Shown: in pieces, positions 57,281-64,000 of the stretch
Numbering within the stretch: the stretch's first letter is position 1
Layout of the letters: every line of letters starts with the position of its first letter
NCBI RefSeq assembly: GCF_014851585.1
Contig: NZ_JACVAB010000002.1
Span: forward strand, 1,033,551-1,097,550
Length of the DNA: 64,000 nucleotides
Reading direction: 5' to 3'
DNA from: Agrobacterium sp. AGB01
GTDB lineage: Bacteria; Pseudomonadota; Alphaproteobacteria; Rhizobiales; Rhizobiaceae
Made by a program: the position numbers and the translations under genes
The notes under the pieces: model-generated
The model's input: only the letters and a program-made list of their open reading frames with translations
Told to the model about the DNA's origin: nothing
The model's database searches: none

Positions 57281-58750
57281 ATGGCTGCGGTGCAGGAAAC
57301 AATCGATCAGGTACGCCAGATCGATGTCGACCAGTACAAATACGGGTTTGAAACCCATATCGAAGTAGACAAGGCCCCGAAGGGACTTTCTGAAGAGGTG
57401 ATCCGTTTCATTTCTGCCAAGAAGCAGGAGCCGGAATGGATGCTCGAGTGGCGTCTTGACGCCTATCGTCGCTGGTTGACGATGGAAGAGCCTACCTGGG
57501 CACGTGTGAGCTATCCAAAGATCGACTTCAACGATCTCTATTATTATGCCGCACCAAAGAACGTGACCGGCCCGATGTCGATTGACGATGTCGACCCGGA
57601 ACTGATCAAGACCTATGAGAAGCTGGGTATTCCGCTGCGTGAGCAGGAAATTCTGGCTGGCGTGCAGACCTCGAGAGTTGCCGTTGATGCGGTGTTCGAC
57701 AGTGTGTCTGTTGTGACCACCTTCAAGGAAGAATTGAAGAAAGCCGGCGTGATCTTCATGTCGATTTCTGAAGCCATCCGCGAACATCCTGACTTGATCA
57801 AGAAGTATCTCGGTTCGGTTGTTCCAACCACCGACAACTTCTATGCGACGCTGAACGCGGCCGTGTTTACCGACGGTTCCTTCGTGTTCGTGCCAAAGGG
57901 CGTTCGCTGCCCGATGGAGCTTTCGACCTATTTCCGTATCAATGAAAAGAACACGGGCCAGTTCGAACGCACGCTGATCATTGCCGAGGACGGCGCTTAC
58001 GTGTCCTACCTTGAAGGCTGTACAGCCCCGCAGCGCGACGAAAACCAGCTTCATGCTGCCGTGGTCGAGCTTGTGGCTCTTGATGATGCCGAAATCAAAT
58101 ATTCCACCGTCCAAAACTGGTATCCTGGCGACAAGGACGGCAAGGGCGGTATCTACAACTTCGTGACCAAGCGTGGCGACTGCCGTGGCAACCGTTCGAA
58201 GATTTCCTGGACGCAGGTTGAAACCGGTTCGGCGATTACATGGAAGTACCCATCGTGCATTCTGCGTGGCGATGACAGCCGTGGCGAGTTCTACTCGATT
58301 GCGGTGTCTAACGGTCACCAGCAGATCGACAGCGGCACCAAGATGATCCACCTCGGCAAGAACACGTCGAGCCGTATCATCGCCAAGGGTATTGCGGCCG
58401 GTTTTTCAGAAAACGTCTACCGTGGTCAGGTGTCTGCCCACCGCAAGGCAACCAACACCCGCAACTTCACCCAGTGTGACAGCTTGCTGATTGGCGACAA
58501 GTGCGGCGCGCATACTGTGCCTTACATCGAGGCAAAGAACTCGTCCGCTCACTTCGAGCACGAAGCGACAACCTCGAAGATTTCCGAAGACCAGCTCTTC
58601 TACTGCCTGCAGCGCGGTATTCCTGAGGAAGCGGCGATTGCGTTGATCGTCAATGGCTTCGTCAAGGAAGTCATTCAGGAGCTGCCGATGGAATTTGCCG
58701 TTGAAGCACAGAAGCTGATCGGCATCTCGCTCGAAGGTTCCGTGGGCTGA
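57281..58750 (+). CDS. sufB: Fe-S cluster assembly protein SufB
   Basis: A 489-residue core scaffold of the SufBCD complex. [34 protein letters not shown], and the C-terminal [25 protein letters not shown] are family hallmarks. Cysteines near the core are retained. GGAG precedes the ATG at 57281. The 145-bp gap before it holds a possible promoter. Confidence 0.96.
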   Translation: MAAVQETIDQVRQIDVDQYKYGFETHIEVDKAPKGLSEEVIRFISAKKQEPEWMLEWRLDAYRRWLTMEEPTWARVSYPKIDFNDLYYYAAPKNVTGPMSIDDVDPELIKTYEKLGIPLREQEILAGVQTSRVAVDAVFDSVSVVTTFKEELKKAGVIFMSISEAIREHPDLIKKYLGSVVPTTDNFYATLNAAVFTDGSFVFVPKGVRCPMELSTYFRINEKNTGQFERTLIIAEDGAYVSYLEGCTAPQRDENQLHAAVVELVALDDAEIKYSTVQNWYPGDKDGKGGIYNFVTKRGDCRGNRSKISWTQVETGSAITWKYPSCILRGDDSRGEFYSIAVSNGHQQIDSGTKMIHLGKNTSSRIIAKGIAAGFSENVYRGQVSAHRKATNTRNFTQCDSLLIGDKCGAHTVPYIEAKNSSAHFEHEATTSKISEDQLFYCLQRGIPEEAAIALIVNGFVKEVIQELPMEFAVEAQKLIGISLEGSVG

Positions 58751-58773
58751 GCCTTTTACGAATACGACCCTGA

Positions 58774-58792
58774 GTGCGCGGCTTTCGCGCAC
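58774..58792 (+). other. Stem-loop between sufB and sufC
   Basis: GTGCGCG and CGCGCAC form a perfect 7-bp stem with loop GCTTT in the 72-bp gap. There is no T run, so it is more likely a stability or processing element than a terminator. Confidence 0.5.
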
Positions 58793-58822
58793 CATCGATC
58801 ACACTATTCTTAGGAAAACATC

Positions 58823-59578
58823 ATGCTTGAAATCATCGACCTGCACGCAAAGATCGCAGATACCGAAACCGAAATCATCCGCGGCCTGAACCTGAAGGTT
58901 GCGGCCGGCGAAGTGGCTGCCATCATGGGCCCGAACGGTTCCGGCAAGTCCACGCTGTCCTACATCCTGTCGGGCCGCGAAGATTACGAAGTGACCTCCG
59001 GTGACATTCTTTATAACGGCGAAAGCATTCTGGAACTCGACGCTGCAGAGCGTGCGGCCAAGGGCGTTTTCCTGGCCTTCCAGTACCCGGTAGAAATTCC
59101 AGGTGTGGCCACCATGCAGTTCCTCAAGGTTGCGATGAACGAGCAGCGCAAGGCACGTGGTGAATCCGAGCTGACAACGCCTGACTTCATCAAGCGCGTC
59201 AAGGAGGCTGCTGGCGATCTGAAGATCGACATGGACATGCTGAAGCGTCCGCTCAACGTCGGTTTCTCCGGCGGTGAAAAGAAGCGTGCGGAAATCCTGC
59301 AGATGGCACTGCTTGAGCCAAAGCTGTGCGTTCTCGACGAAACCGACAGCGGTCTCGACATTGATGCGCTGAAGATCGTGGCTGACGGCGTCAATGCGCT
59401 GCGGTCTCCTGACCGTGCAACTGTTGTCATCACGCACTACCAGCGCCTGCTGGACTACATCGTGCCGGATACCGTCCACGTTCTCTACAAGGGCCAGATC
59501 ATCCGCAGCGGCGACAAGACGCTGGCGCACGAACTGGAAGCCAACGGTTACGCCGACATCATCGGTGAAGCAGCCTGA
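58823..59578 (+). CDS. sufC: Fe-S assembly ATPase SufC
   Basis: A 251-residue ABC-type ATPase that powers SufBD. Walker A GPNGSGKST, signature FSGGEKKR and Walker B LCVLDETDSGLD are all canonical for SufC. No membrane domain, as expected. It works with SufB and SufD. Confidence 0.96.
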   Translation: MLEIIDLHAKIADTETEIIRGLNLKVAAGEVAAIMGPNGSGKSTLSYILSGREDYEVTSGDILYNGESILELDAAERAAKGVFLAFQYPVEIPGVATMQFLKVAMNEQRKARGESELTTPDFIKRVKEAAGDLKIDMDMLKRPLNVGFSGGEKKRAEILQMALLEPKLCVLDETDSGLDIDALKIVADGVNALRSPDRATVVITHYQRLLDYIVPDTVHVLYKGQIIRSGDKTLAHELEANGYADIIGEAA

Positions 59579-59601
59579 TCGGGCGCGAAAGGGATGATGT
59601 G

Positions 59602-60876
59602 ATGAATATTCAAAACACAAACAGGCAAACAGCCGCAGAGACTGCGCTTGTTGAAGCCTATACCGCGCAACTGGGCGATCTGCCGGGCAACGGTGCTGTG
59701 ATTGCAGCGCGCGACAACCTGCTGGAAAACCTCAAGACGCTTGGTCTGCCGACCCGCCGTATCGAGGCATGGCACTATACGGACCTCAAGACGCTGCTGC
59801 GAGCCTTGCCGGACACCGTGCCGGTTCCGGTTCTGTCTGCTGCTGCCCCAATCGTTAGCGGTTCGCCTGTCATCGCGTCCTTGCAGGGCGTGGCGGCAAA
59901 GGGTGTGACAACGGAAGGTTTTTCCGTTTCCAGCTTTGGCGAAGCCCTGCTTGACGGTTCTGCCGCAGCCGGTCTCAGCGAACTGGACAAGGACGATGTC
60001 ATTGGCCGTATCAACGGCAGCTTCGTGCGCGACGGTTTTGTGGTGGACATTCCGGCCAATGCCGAGATTGAAACACCGATCGAAATTCAGGCGATCCACG
60101 GCGGTGGTCAGGTTCACAACCGGTTTCCGGTCCGTTTTGGCGCTGGCGCCAAGGCAACCATCATTGAACGTCACCTTGCCGCGACGGAAGACGGCGCGTT
60201 CGTGTCCTCGATCAGTGACATCACGCTCGATGACGGCGCGGAAGTCACCTGGGTTCTGCTGCAGCAGCAGGGCGCGGCTGACACCCATCTTGGCCAGTTG
60301 CGCATCCGCATGGGTGCGGATGTCAAGCTGCGTCTGTTCTTCATCAATGCCGGTGGCAAGCTGGTTCGCCAGGAACTGCGCATCGATGTTGAAGGTGAAG
60401 GCAGCGATCTGATCGTTCGCGGCGTCAACCTGCTCGGCGGCGAAACGCACACCGACGTGACCATGGTTCTTGGCCATAACGTACCGAACACGACCTCGAC
60501 GGAAATTTTCCGCAACGTCGTGTTCGACCGTGCCAAGGGCATTTTCCAGGGCATGATCCGGGTTGCTCCCGACGCCCAGAAGACCGATGCCAAGATGGCG
60601 TGCAACACGCTGCTGATGTCTGACGATGGCGAGTTTTCGGCAAAGCCGGAGCTTGAAATCTTTGCTGACGACGTTCAGTGCGGTCACGGCGCGACGGTTG
60701 CCGATATCAGCGACACCCATCTCTATTACCTGATGGCGCGCGGTATCCCTCGGGCAAAGGCACGTGCCATGCTCGTCAACGCCTTCGTTGCTGAAATCGT
60801 TGAAGAACTGGAAGATGAACACCTGGTAGAGGCGTTGGAAACCATCATTTCCAATTGGCTGGAAAATCATGCCTGA
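59602..60876 (+). CDS. sufD: Fe-S assembly protein SufD
   Basis: A 424-residue SufB paralogue. SAKPELEIFADDVQCGHGATV and RGIPRAKARAMLVNAF are signature phrases. AAAGGGA precedes the ATG at 59602. Its end overlaps sufS by 8 bp, so the two are coupled. Confidence 0.95.
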   Translation: MNIQNTNRQTAAETALVEAYTAQLGDLPGNGAVIAARDNLLENLKTLGLPTRRIEAWHYTDLKTLLRALPDTVPVPVLSAAAPIVSGSPVIASLQGVAAKGVTTEGFSVSSFGEALLDGSAAAGLSELDKDDVIGRINGSFVRDGFVVDIPANAEIETPIEIQAIHGGGQVHNRFPVRFGAGAKATIIERHLAATEDGAFVSSISDITLDDGAEVTWVLLQQQGAADTHLGQLRIRMGADVKLRLFFINAGGKLVRQELRIDVEGEGSDLIVRGVNLLGGETHTDVTMVLGHNVPNTTSTEIFRNVVFDRAKGIFQGMIRVAPDAQKTDAKMACNTLLMSDDGEFSAKPELEIFADDVQCGHGATVADISDTHLYYLMARGIPRAKARAMLVNAFVAEIVEELEDEHLVEALETIISNWLENHA

Positions 60877-62119
60877 TAGCGAACGCGCCGCAGTGGTGGC
60901 CCCCTATGACGTTGAAGCCGTGCGCCGGGATTTTCCGATCCTGTCGCGCGAAGTCTATGGCAAGCCGCTTGTCTATCTCGACAACGGCGCATCCGCACAA
61001 AAACCACAGGTCGTGATCGACGCGGTGTCGCATGCCTATTCGAATGAATATGCCAATGTGCATCGCGGCCTTCATTTCCTGTCCAATGCCGCAACCGATG
61101 CGTATGAAGCGTCGCGCGAAAAAGTGCGCCGCTTTCTGAATGCCGGTTCGGTGGATGAAATCATCTTCACCAAGTCCTCCACCGAAGCGATCAACACGGT
61201 TGCCTACGGTTACGGCATGCCAAAGATCGGCGAGGGTGACGAGATCGTCATTTCGATCATGGAGCACCACTCCAACATCATTCCCTGGCATTTCATTCGT
61301 GAACGACAGGGCGCCAAGCTGGTCTGGGTGCCCGTTGATGACGAGGGCGCCTTCCATATCGAGGCATTTGAAAAAAGCCTGACCGAGCGCACCAAGCTGG
61401 TTGCCATCACGCATATGTCCAATGCGCTGGGTACCGTGGTACCGGTGAAGGAAATTTGCCGTATTGCGCATGAGCGCGGCATTCCGGTGCTGGTGGATGG
61501 CTCTCAGGGCGCTGTCCATATGCCCGTCGACGTGCGTGACATTGACTGCGACTGGTATGTGATGACCGGTCACAAGCTGTATGGGCCGTCGGGGATTGGC
61601 GTTCTCTACGGCAAGGCTGACCGGCTGAAAGAAATGCGCCCATTCATGGGTGGCGGAGAAATGATCCTTGATGTGTCGGAAGACATGGTCACCTACAATG
61701 ATCCACCGCACCGTTTCGAGGCTGGCACACCACCGATCGTGCAGGCAATTGGCCTTGGTTACGCGTTGGATTACATGGATAATCTCGGCCGTGCTGCGAT
61801 TGCCGCGCATGAGGCAGATCTGGCCGCTTACGCCAAGGAACGCCTGCAGGCGATCAACTCGTTGCGGATTATTGGCGATGCCCCCGGCAAGGGTGGTATA
61901 TTCTCGTTCGAGCTTGCCGGTATTCACGCCCATGACGTTTCCATGGTCATTGACCGGCGCGGCGTTGCCGTGCGGGCCGGAACACATTGCGCCATGCCGC
62001 TCTTGAAAAGGTTCGGCGTGACGTCCACATGCAGGGCATCCTTCGGTCTTTACAATACACGGGCCGAGGTTGATGCACTGGCCGATGCGCTGGAATATGC
62101 GCGCAATTTCTTTGCCTGA
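60869..62119 (+). CDS. sufS: Cysteine desulfurase SufS (class II)
   Basis: A 416-residue PLP enzyme. The PLP lysine is in TGHKLYGPSG (near 237) and the active cysteine in RAGTHCAMPLL (near 374), the short-loop class II type. It supplies sulfur to SufBCD; no SufE gene is seen in this window, so a SufE/SufU-like relay must lie elsewhere, or the NifU-like protein at 12316 may serve as one. Confidence 0.96.
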   Translation: MPDSERAAVVAPYDVEAVRRDFPILSREVYGKPLVYLDNGASAQKPQVVIDAVSHAYSNEYANVHRGLHFLSNAATDAYEASREKVRRFLNAGSVDEIIFTKSSTEAINTVAYGYGMPKIGEGDEIVISIMEHHSNIIPWHFIRERQGAKLVWVPVDDEGAFHIEAFEKSLTERTKLVAITHMSNALGTVVPVKEICRIAHERGIPVLVDGSQGAVHMPVDVRDIDCDWYVMTGHKLYGPSGIGVLYGKADRLKEMRPFMGGGEMILDVSEDMVTYNDPPHRFEAGTPPIVQAIGLGYALDYMDNLGRAAIAAHEADLAAYAKERLQAINSLRIIGDAPGKGGIFSFELAGIHAHDVSMVIDRRGVAVRAGTHCAMPLLKRFGVTSTCRASFGLYNTRAEVDALADALEYARNFFA

Positions 62120-62130
62120 GGATGAGGATT

Positions 62131-62511
62131 ATGAGCGCCGAAACAAGCGAAAAGACTGTCGATATCGTAGAAACTTCATCCGCTTCGTCCATCTCGCCGG
62201 CTGAGCTGGCGCGTCTGAGCGATGACGTGATTGCGGCGCTGAAAACGGTTTACGACCCTGAAATTCCGGCAGATATTTTCGAGCTTGGCCTTGTCTACAA
62301 GATCGACATCGAAGACGACCGCATGGTCAAGATCGTCATGACGCTGACCGCGCCGGGTTGCCCGGTGGCTGGCGAAATGCCGGGCTGGGTGGAAAATGCC
62401 GTTGGCGCCGTTGAAGGTGTATCCGGCGTTGAAGTGTCGATGACCTTCGATCCACCTTGGACACCCGACCGCATGTCCGAAGAAGCCCAGGTTGCCGTTG
62501 GCTGGTACTAA
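62131..62511 (+). CDS. sufT: Fe-S assembly protein SufT (MIP18/DUF59)
   Basis: A 126-residue protein with a variable acidic start and the DUF59 core: TVYDPEIPADIFELGLVYKI, then TLTAPGCPVAGEMPGWVE with the conserved cysteine. SufT assists Fe-S maturation or delivery. GAGGA precedes the ATG at 62131; an earlier ATG at 62122 is less likely. Confidence 0.93.
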   Translation: MSAETSEKTVDIVETSSASSISPAELARLSDDVIAALKTVYDPEIPADIFELGLVYKIDIEDDRMVKIVMTLTAPGCPVAGEMPGWVENAVGAVEGVSGVEVSMTFDPPWTPDRMSEEAQVAVGWY

Positions 62512-62765
62512 GCCACGCCGGGTTCTGGCAGTTAAGATTGATGTCAGTCTTGCGAAATCAGGTTGCTGGTTTCGCGGGATTTACGAGTAGCGATACAGTC
62601 TCACCCATTTTTGACGAATGCCATCTCTTGATATCAAGGGGGGCTAGGGCTAAATTCAGTGTATGAAAACATCGGGCCTTTACCCCGGTGGTATTTTAAT
62701 AGCGTCGCTTCCAGACAAAACGCTTTGGTGTTTTTGACGGTGCGATGCGACAGGAGAATGAGCCA

Positions 62766-63152
62766 ATGGGCTTTGCCGTGATGACTATGACCGAGGCCGC
62801 CGCCAACCGTGTGAAGGCGATTGTCGCCAATTCCGGACCAGATGCGCTGGGTGTGCGCGTTGGTATCAAAAAAGGCGGCTGTGCCGGCATGGAATACACC
62901 ATCGATCTGGTCAAAGAACCTGACGCCAAGGATGACCTGATCGAGTCTGCAGGTGCCAAGGTCTGGATTCAGCCATCTGCCGTGCTTTATCTTTTGGGCA
63001 CCCAGATGGACTTCGAAGTCACAAAAATGCGCTCTGGCTTCATTTTCAGCAATCCCAACCAGACATCAGCATGTGGTTGCGGTGAATCGGTTGAGCTGCA
63101 AGCAGCAGATCTTGCCGAGCTTGCCAAGCAGCGCGAAGCGGCCACCGCCTGA
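62766..63152 (+). CDS. sufA: A-type Fe-S carrier SufA
   Basis: A 128-residue A-type carrier with cysteines at KKGGCAGMEY and SACGCGES, the three cluster ligands. AGGAG precedes the ATG at 62766. It is separated from sufT by 254 bp, so it may also have its own promoter. Confidence 0.94.
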   Translation: MGFAVMTMTEAAANRVKAIVANSGPDALGVRVGIKKGGCAGMEYTIDLVKEPDAKDDLIESAGAKVWIQPSAVLYLLGTQMDFEVTKMRSGFIFSNPNQTSACGCGESVELQAADLAELAKQREAATA

Positions 63153-63190
63153 TTTTATTGTTGCCCCGGGATTAAAACGGGTAGCGATTT

Positions 63191-63285
63191 TCATACGAGG
63201 GCCTGTCCCTGATATCGCCCGCACTTCCTCAAGCGTCGCTAATTTGGTTTGCGTGATTGGATCCTCGGGTCAGGCCCGAGGATGA
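63191..63285. repeat. Dispersed palindromic repeat R1, copy 6
   Basis: The left hairpin TACGAGG-GCCTGTC-CCTGATA has one loop change (GCCTGTC). The right hairpin is CCTCGGG-TCAG-GCCCGAGG. A partial end (GAGGATGACGG) recurs near 63353-63363. Unlike other copies it lies after sufA and before the IS element, not between convergent genes. Confidence 0.75.
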
Positions 63286-63474
63286 CGTCGAGAGAATGGT
63301 CGGTGCAGGGGTCTCCAAAAACTCCCCTCATACCTCTCCTTGGTTCACGTCCGAGGATGACGGTGGATAGCGTAGACATTTCAATTCCTGCGATTTTGAA
63401 TGCTCGCGTGTCACCAAAACCTCCCTTGTAACTTCCCATTTCCGCCATTTAGCGCTGTAATGCCAAATGCGGTG

Positions 63475-63539
63475 ACGGATGAAAGACCGCAACTCCCTAG
63501 GGCTTTGAAGCCCGTGAATGAGCAAGGGTCTTCATCCGT
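63475..63539 (+). ncRNA. Candidate IS110 bridge RNA stem, upstream of the transposase
   Basis: ACGGATGAAAGACC (63475-63488) pairs with GGTCTTCATCCGT (63527-63539), about 13 bp with one bulged A, around an inner GGGCTT/AAGCCC stem (63500-63513). It lies in the non-coding end before the transposase, where IS110-group elements encode their bridge RNA. RNA status is inferred. Confidence 0.45.
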
Positions 63540-63612
63540 CGTTCCATCGAACCCGAACAGTCGCCAGGGCCGCTTGCTGATGCGAAGCCCGATTAGGCAA
63601 GGATGGGATAAG

Positions 63613-64000
63613 ATGGATATCATTGCTGGAATAGACGTCTCGAAAGCCCGGCTCGACGTTGCAATTGCACCGTCCGGTATAACCCTTAGCGTCGATAACA
63701 ATGATCAAGGCATCGACGAACTTGTACAGCATCTGAAGGCACAGCACGTCGATCTCATTGCCTTGGAAGCGACCGGCGGTTACGAAACACTGGTGGCAGC
63801 CAAACTATCTGCCAGTGGCTTATGCGTGATCATCGTCAATCCGTCACAGGTGCGCTCCTATGCCAATGCCATTGGTCGCCGCGCCAAGACCGACGAGATT
63901 GATGCGCAGGTGATCGCGGCTTTTGTACTGGCAACCAAGCCACAAATCCGGCCACTGCGTGACGCGCAAACCCAGGCATTGTCGGCACTTGTCGACCGCA
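63613..64000 (+). CDS. IS110-family transposase, N-terminal part
   Basis: The frame runs from the ATG at 63613 to the window edge, 129 residues. The DEDD-type RuvC-like start AGIDVSKARLDVAI, then ALEATGGYE and RRAKTDEIDAQVIA, is diagnostic for IS110/IS1111 transposases (D and E residues of the catalytic site). GGGATAAG lies just before the start. The C-terminal serine domain is outside. Confidence 0.9.
   Translation, partial: MDIIAGIDVSKARLDVAIAPSGITLSVDNNDQGIDELVQHLKAQHVDLIALEATGGYETLVAAKLSASGLCVIIVNPSQVRSYANAIGRRAKTDEIDAQVIAAFVLATKPQIRPLRDAQTQALSALVDR

Larger units (their letters stand above)
63475..64000 (+). mobile_element. IS110-family insertion sequence (partial)
   Basis: The element's left non-coding end and transposase start are visible; the rest lies beyond the window edge, so the exact left boundary is not known. 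IS110 elements lack terminal inverted repeats, which fits the absence of any clear end here. Confidence 0.7.

Overview
The window looks like chromosomal DNA from an alphaproteobacterium of the order Hyphomicrobiales, most like the Brucellaceae/Rhizobiaceae. Reasons: the order hisI-folE (minus) then NifU-like scaffold-yidD-thrS (plus); tpiA-secG-pyrG; divergent tyrS/anmK; a long suf operon with two cysteine desulfurases; rhizobial families (DUF1489, DUF2336, BTLCP, PilZ/PAS orphans, DUF3971); and an EcfG-type promoter before an entericidin gene. The genus cannot be fixed from sequence alone. I found no rRNA, tRNA or CRISPR array.

Layout. 1-9.8 kb: end of a formyltransferase-like gene, entericidin, orphan ParA, phosphodiester glycosidase, L-serine dehydratase, BTLCP protease, PilZ and PAS proteins, rhomboid protease, CBS protein. 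9.8-16.4 kb: patatin, hisI, folE, NifU-like scaffold, yidD, thrS, an exported beta-rich protein. 16.4-27 kb: flavoenzymes, DUF2336, GNAT, AI-2E family permease, MsbA-like ABC exporter, parE, a serine hydrolase. 27-31.7 kb: tpiA-secG-pyrG, a repeat-packed gap, NUDIX. 31.7-41.8 kb: DEAD-box helicase, M23 peptidase, Bcp, a giant DUF3971 protein, tyrS, anmK. 41.8-55 kb: an accessory-looking block of regulator/target pairs (LysR-SDR, MocR-DMT permease, MerR fusion, TetR-SDR), a class A penicillin-binding protein, a CSS-EAL phosphodiesterase and a YwqG-like protein. 55-63.2 kb: hydrolase and nifS-sufB-sufC-sufD-sufS-sufT-sufA. 63.4-64 kb: start of an IS110-family element cut by the window edge.

The most distinctive non-coding content is a set of dispersed palindromic repeats (called here R1, R2 and R3). 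Their hairpin stems change in a compensated way between copies while the 7-nt GCTTGTC loop stays nearly fixed. All but one of the R1/R2/R3 sites lie in gaps between convergent genes. Similar extragenic palindromes are known in alphaproteobacteria, so the class may not be new, but the covariation and placement deserve analysis. Other leads are a candidate bridge RNA before the IS110 transposase, a three-copy 22-bp-phased repeat, an orphan terminator suggesting a small RNA, and several regulator operators.

Genes act together in clear groups: Fe-S cluster assembly (suf operon, NifU-like protein, consumers such as SdaA), envelope biogenesis (SecG, YidD, PBP1A, M23, DUF3971, AnmK recycling), c-di-GMP signalling (EAL enzyme, PilZ protein), and small regulator-effector pairs in the accessory block. 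All start choices and functions come from reading the sequence and family knowledge; no search was run.
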